Assembly (NCBI RefSeq): GCF_023101085.1
Contig: NZ_CP064703.1
Location: forward strand, 1,612,001 to 1,676,000
Direction: 5' to 3'
Origin: Bradyrhizobium sp. 170
GTDB lineage: Bacteria > Pseudomonadota > Alphaproteobacteria > Rhizobiales > Xanthobacteraceae
DNA: 64,000 bases
Both the position numbers and the translations under genes were made by a program. Below the pieces are notes generated by a model. That model was not told the origin of the DNA. It searched no databases and saw only the letters and a program-made list of their open reading frames with translations. Below, in pieces: positions 17,618-27,939 of the stretch. Position 1 is the first letter of the stretch. Every line of letters begins with the position of its first letter.

Positions 17618-18239
17618 CAGAGACTCCGGATTCAAAAAGCCGGATCGTCAAGATTGGCCAAATTGAACAAAAAGGGACCGTTAGCGCCGCTCCGAGCTCG
17701 TGCATTACTCACCCTGCCCAGCCTTGGCTGCTGCAGAAGAGCGCCCCGGCTCTCGGGCAACAGGTGACCGCTAGCCAAACCTCAAAACAATCCAGGAAAA
17801 ACGAAACCCAAATACTCGCACGATCCAAAAACCCACGGTGTTGCCGCCCTCCTTCAGGGCAAGATGGCATCAGGCCCATCGCGATCGAAATTGGGCCGCC
17901 CCATTGCTGTTGGAAGGCGTCCGGGTTTCGATACTTGCACTGCAGCTCTGCTTCCTCATCAGTTCTTCAGTTCAACGTCCTCACATTCGCTACAACCAAC
18001 CGAGCCTCTCCGAGGGATCATGAAGCTTCAGAGAAGGTCGCATGTATGATTCAGACTGTACAACCTGACGCTACGTAGACTTCAAGCCCCCATCGCTGTC
18101 GCGTCGAGCCTGATTGGCTTTCATACCCGTTTCACGATGCGGCAAATCCTCGCAGCTTGGTGATCTACCCCCGCTTTCAAGCACCTTAATTGAGCGAGGC
18201 GCCGCCGCCGATGAATACCAAAGACGTGTTGGCAGCGGC
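17618..18239. other. No gene recognised
   Basis: Only short frames without similarity or clear ribosome sites are present between the nopD promoter and an IS66 fragment. Confidence 0.4.
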
Positions 18240-18463
18240 GTAAGCGCGAAGTTTTGGCCGTTCAGGCTTGGAAGTTCCAGGGCATGAGAGCGTCGATCTG
18301 AGAGATCGGTCAGCGCCGCGCGATCCGTTCGAGAGTCTGCGTGAGCCGACAGTGCGGGTCGACGTCGTTCATCTTCGTTGATCTGCAGCAGCGTGGCGAT
18401 GGTGGCCCAGGTCCGGCCACCATGGCTGCCCGCGAAGAGCGCGTTTTTTCTCGTGATGGTCAT
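18240..18463 (-). pseudogene. IS66 TnpC C-terminal fragment
   Basis: The minus strand begins TRKNALFAGSHGGRTWATIATLLQ, the conserved part of IS66 TnpC before the C-terminus. It then loses frame near 18380; the other frame gives DVDPHCRLTQTLERIARRWP and DALMPWNFQA, ending near 18250. It is inactive. Confidence 0.65.
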
Positions 18464-18495
18464 CGCAAGGATATTCTACCCGTGTCGACCAGGAG

Positions 18496-18925
18496 GTGAC
18501 CATCTACTACCGGTGGCACGCTCTCTATGGTCATCCCGTCAGGCTATTCTATTCGGAGAAGCGCGGTGGGGCTGATGTCGTCCTCGTTGAGGGAGCATGG
18601 CGCCGGCATAGTCGTCGCGGCGTGGATGCTGGATCCCGCCGCGTGCGCGGCGCTGACCGTCGGTGAGCCCCAAGTCGCTGTCCCCGCTCTGTGTGATCTC
18701 GGCCGGCTTTTGTTGGAACATAGACTCAGGCGAGGGTCCTCCGATGACCAAGATGTCATCGCGGAGGCAAGCAATGAAGAACGCATTACTGCCGGTCACC
18801 GAGGTGAGGTTACCACGCCAACTGACCATAGCGCTGGAGGCTGTGCAGATGAACGGGCTCAGCGTTCCGGAGCGAAGCGCCGTGCTCTTGCCTGCTGATG
18901 GAAGCGGCCGGAGTCGAGGAGGGGC
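18496..18925 (+). pseudogene. Remnant of a small gene that precedes serine recombinases
   Basis: GTG 18496, after AGGAG, starts MTIYYRWHALYGHPVRLFYS, a sequence type I associate with the small gene in front of rhizobial serine-recombinase transposons. After about 35 codons the frame changes (continuing IVVAAWMLDPAACAALTVGEPQVAVPAL) and stops appear. Function unknown; position directly before the recombinase gene supports the link. Confidence 0.4.
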
Positions 18926-19956
18926 CGATGATGGACGGTGAGATCCTTCCCCCGGCGCTCCTGAAGAGAAAGGCCGTCGTCTACATCCGCCAGTCCACCC
19001 AGGTCCAAGTGCAGGTCAACCTCGAGAGCCAGCGGCGCCAGTACGAGCTTGTCGATGAGGCCCGACGACGTGGATTTCGGGATGTCGAGGTCATCGATGA
19101 CGACCCTGGCCGCTCGGCGAGCGGCGCAGTGGCCAGGCCGGGGTTTGAGAAGCTTGTCGCATGGCTGTGCGCCGGCGACGTGGGAGCCGTCTTCGGTTTC
19201 GACCCTCTCGCCTGGCCAGGAACGGTCGGGATTGGCACCACCTGCTCGAGCTCTGCGGGCTCGTAGAGGCCCGGGTCATCGATCTCGACGGCGTCTATAA
19301 TCCCTGTCGGCCCAATGACCGACTTCTTCTCGGCATGAAGGGCAGCATCAGCGAGTTCGAACTCGGCGTCCTGCGCGCGCGCATGCTCGACGCCGCCCGT
19401 TCGAAGGCCCCGGCGGGGCGAACGACGGATTTCAGTGCCCATCGGCTACATCTGGCATCGGGAGATCGGCTTGGGTCTCGATCCAGACGCCAGGGTCCAG
19501 GAAGCGACACAGCTGATCTTCAGCCGATTTCGCCAGCTCGGAAGCGCTCGGCAGGCGCACCTCTCACTTAAGGCCGAGGGCATCCATTTTCCGCGTCCGT
19601 CGGACGGCAAGAAGATGACGTCCTTTGAGTGGGTGCCGATCCGCTATCGCAACGTCATCTCGATCTTGAAGAACCCGTTCTACGCAGGCGCGTACGCCTA
19701 CGGTAAGAGCGAGCATCGCGCCGAGATCGTCGATGGCGGCGCCCGCAAGACCTATGGCCACTATCGCCGGCTGGAGGACTGCGAGATTCTCCTGAGAGGA
19801 CACCACGAGGGGTACATTGACTGGACGGAGTTTGAGCCCAACCAGAAGCAACTCGCCGCCAACGCCTATCGCTGCCGAGACGGCGCCAAGTCCGGTCGTG
19901 GCGGCCGAGCCCTTCTCGTCGGGCTTATCGTCTGTGGCCGTTGCGGCCGTCGGCTT

Positions 19957-19965
19957 ACGGTGAAC
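19957..19965. repeat. 9-base target duplication, left copy
   Basis: ACGGTGAAC, identical to 21543-21551 on the other side of the Tn5-type element. Joining the two flanks restores the recombinase zinc-ribbon reading frame. Confidence 0.9.
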
Positions 19966-21542
19966 CTTTCAATTACCCATAACTTTGACCACTCGGGCTG
20001 ATCCGCTGATCGGCGAAATCTTGAATCGAAAGAATCACTTGTGATTCCTTTCTGAGCACCTGATTCGCGAGGGGGTGCTCTATGGGGCTGACATTAAGGG
20101 ATCGATCGGCAAAAGGCTGTTTGCGGTCCTCGGAAGGTGAATGTTGGATTGATCGAGAGAGTAGTGGATGCGAGTTTAGGGACGCGCGGCTCGGCGACAG
20201 ATTCCGCAAACTGCTCACGCAGATTGGAAGCGCCATGGGACAAAGCATTCCGCTCGTCTGCCAGGATTGGACGAATACCAAGGCAGCCTACCGCTTCTTC
20301 TCTAATGACCGGGTCAGCGAAGCGGACATTCTGGCCGGCCATTTCCAATCGACACGTGATCGTGCCGCCGCCACTGAAGGTCTCGTTCTTGTGCTGCACG
20401 ATACAACCGAGTTCAGCTATCAACGCGAGAAGTCAGAAGCGATCGGCATCACCAAGAGCATAAACAGTGGACGGGATAAGGCGGGTCGCCTCAGATCGCA
20501 CACAGTTTGCGGCATCCTGATGCATTCGAGCCTCGCGGTTACAATCGAAGGGGTGCCGCTGGGGTTGGCGGCCGTTAAGTTCTGGACCCGGAAGAAATTC
20601 AAGGGGACGGCAGCGCTTAAAAAGAAGATCAATCCGACCCGGATTCCCATCGAGAAAAAGGAAAGCGTCCGGTGGTTGGAAAATCTCAAGCAGTCTACGC
20701 AGCTGTTGGATCATCCGGGACGATGCATCCATATTGGTGATCGCGAGAGTGACATTTACGAGCTTTTCTGCGCAGCACAGGAGATCGGAACTCATTTCCT
20801 GATCAGGACCTGCGTCGACCGCTTGGCTGGAGACGGGGATCACACGATCGCCGACGAAATGGACCAGGTCGCCGTCAAAGGGCTCCAGCGCATCGAAGTC
20901 AGAGACAGCAACGGCGATCCCGACCAGGCCGTTCTTGAGATCAGGTATCGCAAGATTCGCGTCCTGCCGCCGATCGGAAAGCAGAAGCGCTATCCCGCTC
21001 TGACCCTGACGGTGATCCATGCCGAAGAGCGCGGGACGCCGAAAAACAGAAAGAAGATCGATTGGAAGCTGATCACCGACCTGCCTGTTGGTTCCCGCAC
21101 CGACGCCATTGAGAAGCTCGAATGGTATGGTTTGAGATGGAAGATCGAGGTGTTCCACAAGATCCTCAAATCGGGCTGCAAGGCTGAGGAGTCGAAGCTG
21201 AGGACCGCCCAGCGTCTGACCAACCTGATCTCGCTCTTTTGCATCCTGAGTTGGCGGGTCTTCTGGATGACGATGCTCAACCGTTCCGCCCCAAACGCGC
21301 CACCAACCCTCGCGTTGACTGCGACTGAAATCGGCGTGCTCGATCGCCTCGTCAACGACAAACCAAAAGCAAGACAGAAAACGCTCTCGCACTATCTCAT
21401 CAAGATCGCCCGGCTCGGCGGTTATCTCGCCCGCGCCAGCGATCCGCCGCCCGGCAATACCGTTATGTGGCGCGGGCTGTCACGCCTCACCGACATCGCG
21501 CTGGGCGCCATGGTCGGAGGAGAATTTGTGGGTAATTGAAAG
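19966..21542 (+). mobile_element. Complete IS4-family (Tn5 type) insertion sequence
   Basis: The ends are CTTTCAATTACCCATAA (19966-19982) and, on the other strand, CTTTCAATTACCCACAA (21526-21542): 17-base inverted repeats with one mismatch. The 9-base sequence ACGGTGAAC is present on both sides (19957-19965 and 21543-21551) as a target duplication. The element is 1577 bases and holds a single transposase gene. It interrupts the serine recombinase gene. Confidence 0.93.
20082..21539 (+). CDS. IS4-family transposase, Tn5 type
   Basis: A 485-residue transposase with the Tn5-type N-terminus (FRDARLGDRFRKLL and DWTNTKAAYRFFSND) and the catalytic residues in order: first Asp in VLHDTTEFSY (about residue 109), second in HIGDRESDIYELF (about 218-222) and Glu in the YREK-type signature WYGLRWKIEVFHKILKSGCK (about 348-367). 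The frame is unbroken and reaches the right end of the IS, whose terminal repeat overlaps the stop. With intact ends and target duplication the element is probably recent and perhaps still active. Confidence 0.9.
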   Translation: MGLTLRDRSAKGCLRSSEGECWIDRESSGCEFRDARLGDRFRKLLTQIGSAMGQSIPLVCQDWTNTKAAYRFFSNDRVSEADILAGHFQSTRDRAAATEGLVLVLHDTTEFSYQREKSEAIGITKSINSGRDKAGRLRSHTVCGILMHSSLAVTIEGVPLGLAAVKFWTRKKFKGTAALKKKINPTRIPIEKKESVRWLENLKQSTQLLDHPGRCIHIGDRESDIYELFCAAQEIGTHFLIRTCVDRLAGDGDHTIADEMDQVAVKGLQRIEVRDSNGDPDQAVLEIRYRKIRVLPPIGKQKRYPALTLTVIHAEERGTPKNRKKIDWKLITDLPVGSRTDAIEKLEWYGLRWKIEVFHKILKSGCKAEESKLRTAQRLTNLISLFCILSWRVFWMTMLNRSAPNAPPTLALTATEIGVLDRLVNDKPKARQKTLSHYLIKIARLGGYLARASDPPPGNTVMWRGLSRLTDIALGAMVGGEFVGN

Positions 21543-22599
21543 ACGGTGAACTACACGTCGCATGCGTCCCGCCACACCTCCCAGCCTGTCTATCGCTGCG
21601 ACCGCGGCAGCATTATGCTGGGTCAGCGCCGGTGTATGATGTTCGGAGGACTTCGCGTCGATAAAGCCGTTGTTCGAGAGCTCATTCGCGCTGTTGAACC
21701 GATGGCGATCGAGGCGTCCATCGCGGCGGAACGGAAGCTTATGGAACGTCAAGCGGAACAGCGGCGGATTATCGAGCTCGAGCTGCACAGGCCCGGTACG
21801 ACGCTTCGCTCGCCGAACGCCGCTACGCCGCCTGCGACCCTGCTAACCGCCTCATCGCAGCGACCCTGGAGAAGAATTGGGAGGCGACCCTACGCCGCGT
21901 TCAGGACTGCGAGACGAGGTTGGCCGCAATGGCGGAGGCCATCGCCGCGACGCCAACCCCGGATTTTGCGGGCCTGGCTGAGGACCTCGACGCCGCGTGG
22001 AAGGCGCCCGGCGTCACGATGCGCACTCGCCAGCAGCTGCTGCGAACGCTGGTGAACGAGATCACCGCCGACGTCGATGATGAGGCGCGCGAGATTATTC
22101 TCGTCATCCACTGGAAGGGCGGCCAACATTCCGAACTCCGGCTCCACAAGCCACAGTCGGGCGGTCACGACTGTAAAACCCCTGACGATGCCCTGGCCGT
22201 CATCCGCAGCATGGCGGGCCGTTGGTCCGATGAGAACATCGCCGCCACCCTCAACCGCATGAGATTGCCCACCGGCCAGGACAAGACCTGGACCGCGCAC
22301 CGTCTCGGATCGATCCGGCGCGTGAGAGGTATCCACGCGTATCTTTCGGCTGAGAAGGATGGCGTTTGGCTGACGCTGCGAGAGGCCGCGCAGCAGTGCG
22401 GCGTCACGAGGCATCGAATCCGCAAGCTGATCAAGGCCGGTGTTCTGCCAGCAGAGCAAGTCGTCCGAGGCGCCCCCTACCAGATCCGAGCCGTCGACCT
22501 TCAAAGCGAGCGCGTTGTTCAAGCGATGGGGCGTAAAGGTGGCCCGTGTCACCTTGAATTGGAAAATCAAATTCCAATGTTTACAGATACTTGAAGAAA

Positions 22600-22790
22600 G
22601 GCCGCATAATGACTCGTTCGTCGTTGGTGGCCGGATTGCGCGCTCGACGATGTTGGAATCGAGCTTGATGCGACCGTCGCTTAGGAAGCGCTCGAGAGCG
22701 GTGCGCCTGGATGTGGCACACGGATCGGCCTCAAGCGTGCAGGGCATCATGGGCGATCGTCCCGGTCGGAAGCCATACGAGGATGGCAAG
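22600..22790 (-). pseudogene. IS66 TnpC fragment
   Basis: The minus strand reads RTALERFLSDGRIKLDSNIVERAIRPPTTNESLCGL, matching the IS66 TnpC segment (LxRFLDDGRIELDxNxVERAIRP). It is cut by the recombinase end on one side and by another transposase relic on the other. Confidence 0.65.
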
Positions 22791-22872
22791 AAGTCAGTTG
22801 AAATGTTCCTGAATGCTGTGCTGTGCCTGCCTCACGTAATTTGCTCCCCAGTGGGATGGGACCGCGGGCGCG

Positions 22873-24307
22873 ATAATAAGGCAACTGAGCATATTCGGAG
22901 AGAGCTGACGGCCGCTGTGGGGCAGCGCTACAGAGAGGCGAGCCGCGCTGAGAAGACGCGAATTCTGGACGAGTTTGTGGTTGTGACAGGCTTGCATCGA
23001 AAGCATGCGATGCGCCTGCTCCGAGGCGAGATGAGGCAATCCTCGGTTCGGCGCACCCGTCGCCGGATTTACGAGGAAGCTGAACGAAATGCGCTGGTAG
23101 TGCTTTGGCCGGATCTGCGGCAAGAGGCTGAAAGCGCTGCTGCCGCTCCTGATCGAGTCGATGGAACGGAACGGTCACATGGGCCTGGCGCCTGAAATCC
23201 GTGCGAAGCTGCTGGCGGGGAGCGCGTCGACGATCGATGGGGCGCTGGGCAAGATCCGAGAGGAAGGTGGACGCCAGCGGCGCCGCCCGGTGGCGAGCGC
23301 ATTACGACGGAATCCCGGTACGGACGTCCGCCGGCTGGAAGGATCCGGCGCCGGGCTTAGTCGAAGCCGATCTGGTCGCTCACAGTGGGCCCTCGGCGCG
23401 CGCCAGTTTTATACAGACGCTGGTGCTCACGGATATTGCGACCCTGTTGGACGAAGCGTGCGCCGTTGCTGGTGCGCGAGCAAACGCTCCTGAGCACCGT
23501 GATGACAGAAGTTCGCCGACAGCTGCCGCTCTCGCTGCAGGGCATGTGAGCAGACGAACATCGAATTCACGCGTTGCCGACCCTACCGCAAGAACGACCA
23601 GGCGTTTGTCGAACAGAAGAACGGAGCCGTGGTCCGACGGATCGTTGGTTATCGGCGGTTTGAAGTGCTCGAGGCGGCTGCGTTGCTCGCAGAACTCTAT
23701 CGCTCAGTGCGCCTGTTCGTGAACTTCTTGCAGCCGTCGTTCAAGCTGATCGGAAAACAGCGCGATGGCGCATAGTGCGCCGACGACGCCGCATCAGCGG
23801 CTGGCAGCCGATCCAGATACCCCCGATGCGGTTCGGGCCCGACTGCAGGAAATCTGCGTCAGCTTGGACCCGGTCGCGTTGCTGCGTGACATTCGGTCTG
23901 CCCAGCAACGTCTGGCCGACCTTGCCGACGCGAAGTCGGCGGGCGATTCGATTACTGCGGCCCCGCCGATCGACTTGTTCCTCGCCAGCTTGCGAACGGC
24001 TTGGAAAGAGGGCGCATCTCGACGGACGGACCGTCCGATCCTCAAAGCGAAGCGAGGTCGTCGTCCCCCTGATCCGCTCGTTCAGGCGACCCCACAGCTG
24101 CAGGAGTGGTTCAAGGCCGAGCCGTGACGAAAGGGCGCCGAGCTCCTGACAAGGCTACAGGCGGAATATCCGGGCGTGTATCCGGATAAGTTGCTGCGAA
24201 CGCTTCAGCGCCGCCTCAAATCCTGGCGCAACGAGCAGGCAAGCGCGCTGCTGTTTGGATCGGCAGATCATGCAGAGCGGTTCGACGAGGCACCGGTTGC
24301 GCGGTGA
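22873..24307 (+). pseudogene. Degenerate DDE transposase related to 11996-13528
   Basis: Pieces in several frames follow the order of the intact minus-strand transposase. VGQRYREASRAEKTRILDEF and VTGLHRKHAMRLL open the series, then VEADLVAHSGPSARASFIQT. NDQAFVEQKNGAVVRRIVGYR, then FVNFLQPSFKLIGKQR come before a stop. LQEICVSLDPVALLRDIRSA and RTAWKEGASR precede PLVQATPQLQEWF and LLTRLQAEYPGVYPDKLLRT, with a stop at 24125 between the last two. The many stops and shifts make it inactive. It is a diverged member, not a duplicate. Confidence 0.75.
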
Positions 24308-25147
24308 CAGCGCCCACGGTCGCTACGGGGAGGCCGGTCGTTGCGCAACCCCGGCCAGCTCCACGACCGGCCTCCGAGGTACCGACCGTCCGTCTTCTCG
24401 GGAGCAAAATAAATGAGGCAACGATCGCGTCTTCGGGAACATTCCTCCATGAGGCATACGGCATACCGCTTGATTGTCGCGCAGCGTCAATCAGCGCTTG
24501 CCAAGCCGGCGGCCAGCGTGAATTATCTCCTAACTCGGCCGCCTTGTCTCACGTTGATTGACGCGCCATAAACCGGACATCGGGCCTGGAGCGTTGTTAA
24601 AGCCGGTGCTCCGCGCGGGCTTTCCATGTGGACACCAACGGGATCTCTCAGGCTTCCTGGTGACCCATCCCGCACCTTTCCCCTGATCCGAGACCCCGGC
24701 GAAGTCGATGAGCCTGGCCTGCGCGGCTTTCCCGGTGCTGGCCCCAGACCCAACACGGCGAAGGCTTCAGCACGACCATTGATTTCGAGGCGTCCGGTCG
24801 AAATCCGGGCCAGACCGTGGATCGCATGCCGGCCGAGCTGCAGATAGAGGCGTTCCGTTGAGCCGCACCGGGCCAGGCTTCGGCCTCGCCCGATTTTTCG
24901 ATTCGCCGTTCAGGGGCCATCCCTCAGAGGACCGGCCTCTCGCGGTCGCGGCGAGCATCGAGTCGATCACATTCGAGCATGGCCGCGCGCCGCTTTACCC
25001 CGCCGGAAATCGAACAATGTCGTCATCGAGCGACAGGACGCGCTTGCCGAAGCGCTCCGCTAGCTTTGGTTCCTCAGGAGGTTGTCCATCTGGTCTGAAC
25101 CGAGGAGGCTGAGGTTGCGAAGCTTCAGTATTCCAAGGAGAGACCAG
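24308..25147. other. No gene recognised
   Basis: Frames up to about 90 codons are present on both strands but none shows a known motif or a plausible ribosome site. It lies between two transposase relics and is probably mobile-element debris. Confidence 0.35.
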
Positions 25148-25300
25148 ATGAACGTCCTCAAGAATGCGCCTTTGATGCCCAAAGGTCGAGAGGCGATGGT
25201 GCGAAGCGTGGTCGAGGGCGGAGCAAGGCCGACGCAGCCTGCGGGTTCAATATACGAGGCCCAAAACGATCGCCAAGTGCCCCCATCCCGCTGTTGGTCT
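25148..25300 (+). pseudogene. IS481-family transposase, N-terminal remnant
   Basis: ATG 25148 starts MNVLKNAPLMPKGREAMVRS then VVEGG, the conserved start of IS481 transposases (MNxHKNAPLTPKGREAMVRSVVEGG). It then loses similarity and is broken. Confidence 0.6.
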
Positions 25301-25440
25301 GCGGGGCCGGTGGCCGGCGCAGCGCGGCTTGGCCGCCCTTCATTTCGTTTCGGCCTAAGGATGCGCCGGCCCCCTGAATTCCCCGGCTTCGGAACCCGTG
25401 ACGGGCCGCGGCGGCCTCTCAAACGGAGGTTCAGAAAATG

Positions 25441-25665
25441 AGCAGGAAGAAAGAACGACGCCGTACTGACGTTGATGCGCGGATCGCAACAGCAGCGGCA
25501 GCGCAGGAAACTCTATTCCTTCCATGCGCCCGAGGTCGAGTACATCGCAAAGGCAAGGCGGCAGCGCCTTACGAGTTCGGCATCAAGGCCTCGGCCTCGA
25601 TCGTCACCACCAACGTATCCATCCGAGCTAGGCCGCGGACAGGTGCTCACCGATTCCACCCTTGA
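25441..25665 (+). pseudogene. IS5/IS1182-type transposase fragment
   Basis: Two frames together give RKLYSFHAPEVEYIAKGKA, then PYEFGIKASASIVTTN, as in IS5-type transposases (KVYSLHAPEVECIGKGKAxxPYEFGVKVS). It is short and frameshifted. Confidence 0.55.
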
Positions 25666-25896
25666 GGAGTTCGGGGTCTTCCTTGTGCATCCTGATGAGC
25701 TCCGTCAGGATCGAACGGCGAAACCACCTCGGAACGGCCTGATGGTGAACATTGGTGCCGTTGTTACAAAGCACCTCGCGGATCCAGTCGAATTGTCGGT
25801 TTCGGTCGGCTGAGGCTTGACCTTTGCCGCAGCTGTCGGTTGCCTGCGCTCCTTGCTCCACCGCCTGCCCAAACATGAATGCCTGCGGATCTCACA

Positions 25897-26730
25897 TTAC
25901 ATAAAGTCACCATCCTCTTCGGAATCTGCTGCAACCTCAGTATCACTGTCGACCTTGGAGAGATAAAGCTGAGATTTAGTCGCGCGCTGCCATTCACCAA
26001 GGCTGTTTTTTGTCCACTGGGCGGACTGAGTGGGGTCAAGTACCATGTCGTCCTCATCCACTTCAACGAAGCCCATTGTCTCTGCGCGGGCCTTCGCTTC
26101 TGCATTAGCAGGACGCCAGTTCACCAATGGTCGTTCGCCGTCTTGCCGAAGTTGATGTTCGAGCAGAATATCGCCGGCGTTTGCGACAAGCGGATGAGCA
26201 ACCTGAAAATCCACAATTGAGGTGACTTCACTTCGTCCAGGGAACTGTTCTCGCCACTTATCGCTTTCGAACTCAGTCATGTTGAATCCGGCCTCCGTTC
26301 TTTGGAGGCCGACGCTCACATTTCCTAATTGGTAGCTGTAATATCGGGCGTCTTCTGAATCTCTTCTGATACCGTATTCCTTAGCGACCTCTGCTGTGCG
26401 CTTAGCTCTTGCGGATACAAATTCCGAGTACTCGTGTGGATTGTTGGCGATGCGGTTGATTGCGTCGCCATGAAAGGTCCTCACTTCTGTCCTGAACGTA
26501 GCTCTGTCGATCTCGACCACAGGAGGTTTCCGAACGAGGGAATAACTCGGTTGCGAAGATGAGCTGCCAGCAGACTCCTGCAATCGCGTTCTAGCGAACG
26601 CATCGGCGAAGCCCTGGCTTTCGGCACCCGCTTCCTCAGCGTTGGCTGCCCGATGATATCGTTCTTCGGCCGGAATATCGGGCCAATTGTTAACTCGACC
26701 GTACATGACGACTGTACCTGGATCATACAT
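25897..26730 (-). CDS. nopP: T3SS effector NopP
   Basis: A 277-residue hydrophilic protein with no signal peptide. It begins MYDPGTVVMYGRVNNW, has a Ser-rich segment (ESAGSSSSQPSYS, about 52-64), a central alpha/beta region and a strongly acidic C-terminus (SKVDSDTEVAADSEEDGDFM). Size, N-terminus and C-terminal part (VNWRPANAEAKAR, MGFVEVDEDDMVLDP) fit the rhizobial effector NopP, which in soybean bradyrhizobia is recognised by the Rj2 resistance protein; identification is from memory of the family. The frame extends upstream to 27081, but a tts box at 26766-26798 rules that extension out. MYDPG at 26730 is 36 bases after the box; an alternative start is 26706. A broken paralogue lies at 6588-7386. 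Confidence 0.75.
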   Translation of the reverse strand: MYDPGTVVMYGRVNNWPDIPAEERYHRAANAEEAGAESQGFADAFARTRLQESAGSSSSQPSYSLVRKPPVVEIDRATFRTEVRTFHGDAINRIANNPHEYSEFVSARAKRTAEVAKEYGIRRDSEDARYYSYQLGNVSVGLQRTEAGFNMTEFESDKWREQFPGRSEVTSIVDFQVAHPLVANAGDILLEHQLRQDGERPLVNWRPANAEAKARAETMGFVEVDEDDMVLDPTQSAQWTKNSLGEWQRATKSQLYLSKVDSDTEVAADSEEDGDFM

Positions 26731-26765
26731 CTTGCATTGTTTCGGGTCGTTAGACCTTACCCGCT

Positions 26766-26798
26766 TGATAGACAGCTTAGCTGTCCGTAAGCTGACGC
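26766..26798 (-). promoter_or_regulatory. tts box before nopP
   Basis: Minus strand GCGTCAGCTTACGGACAGCT followed by AAGCTGTCTATC fits the tts consensus (TCGTCAGCTTNTCGAAAGCT...). It lies 36 bases before the chosen nopP start. Confidence 0.75.
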
Positions 26799-27359
26799 CA
26801 GCGCATAAAGGGAAAATCCCGCCACGCCTTTGGGCAGCTCGACCGCGTATCGTCGAGGCGTTGCGCGATGCAGGCTTCCACGTTATCCACCCAGAACGAG
26901 GCGAGGAGGTGCTGGACTGGTGCAAGCGGCGCGTCGCAAGGGGAACACGATGCGGGACACTCGGACCCGCCGAGGCGTCGAGCGCGCCGCGAGGAAAGCG
27001 ACTTCCACCACCCGAGCGTCTCGTGCGCTGGATGGCTTGCTCGACCTGGTGGCACTCCCAGTCCGAGGCAGCGAACTGCACGCAGTGTCGACCGGATATT
27101 CGGGTGGGCGCGTGGCGCGCAACGCGATCGCGAGAGTGACTCCGGATGACGTCACCTGCTACGTGGCACTGCCGTTCGACGAGCGCCTGATCGGCGGTTG
27201 GCGTAGGAAGGGGCGCGCCGTGCTCGAACTCATGGAAGCTCCGCCTTCCGAAGCCGAGTCGAGAAGACAGGCAGCCGGAGCTGAGCCATCGACTACCACG
27301 CCCGCGGCTCGTCTTCCGGTCTCGAGCCAGCTCTGCTGGATCAGTGGCGGACGACGGTC
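26799..27359. other. No gene recognised
   Basis: A long plus-strand frame (26830-27537) crosses this stretch but shows no motif, and its last part overlaps an IS110 tail in another frame. Treated as chance. Confidence 0.35.
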
Positions 27360-27548
27360 TGGCCGCCGGCGAAGTGGTAGATTACCTGAGCGCAAACGCA
27401 GCTCTTGTGCTCGCCGAAGCGCTCTCGCGGAAGCCGCGCACTGCTCGTGGCGATCGCCTTCGCGACCAAGATGGCTCGGACGATTTGGGCCATGGCCACC
27501 CGGAAGGTGGATTATCGGAACCCAGCGCAGGAGGTGACGGCATCATGA
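27360..27548 (+). pseudogene. IS110-family transposase C-terminal remnant
   Basis: One plus-strand frame ends RKPRTLLVAIAFATKMARTI, then WAMATRKVDYRNPAQEVTAS and TGA at about 27546, which is the characteristic end of IS110-family transposases. The rest of the gene is missing or unrecognisable. Confidence 0.5.
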
Positions 27549-27939
27549 TGAATGCAGCACGAAATAGCCTGACGTTGGTGAAGGGTGTGAGAAGGGGACG
27601 ACCCTAATGGGCGGAACGATCGAACAGATCTGGATCAGGAAAACCAGTTAGAGCTGAAGAGCCGAGGTGCTCGGAGATGAGAATTGGACTTGATCCGCGG
27701 ATCACCATACCGGCCAGCGGCTTCTGAGGACGCCGTAAAGGAAGGCCTGACAGAAGAGCGCATCGTCCACACGCCGAACGGGTCAGAAACTTCTTGCATC
27801 ACGGGCGGCAACGACAGAAGGCTCTACACGAAGTACCGTCAGCCCGCCAGTGGCCGCCGCCAAGGCGTCGTTTAGTCCGTCAACCGCGTATCGGACCCAG
27901 AACAACCCCGCCTACCATCGCAGAAGAAGGGTGGCGCGG

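Larger units (their letters stand above)
18928..22594 (+). pseudogene. Large serine recombinase gene, frameshifted and split by an IS
   Basis: Read with the 19966-21542 insertion removed, this is a large serine recombinase. The resolvase start KRKAVVYIRQSTQVQVQVN contains the nucleophile Ser (about residue 23); then come GFEKLVAWLCAGDVGAVF, GSISEFELGVLRARM and the recombinase domain (GYIWHREIGLGLDPD, NPFYAGAYAYGKSEH). A zinc-ribbon half (VCGRCGRRLTVN) is interrupted by the IS and resumes as YTSHASRHTSQPVYRC, followed by a coiled-coil and a C-terminal helix-turn-helix (LTLREAAQQCGVTRHRIRKL). Frame changes near 19206, 19405 and 21790 add to the interruption, so no full product can be made. A related C-terminal piece lies at 56736-57106. 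Confidence 0.8.

Noticed and set aside
20433..21392. 319-codon minus-strand frame inside the Tn5-type IS
   Set aside because: Opposite to a complete transposase gene; no independent evidence.
26731..27081. Upstream extension of nopP
   Set aside because: It crosses the tts box at 26766-26798 and has no similarity.
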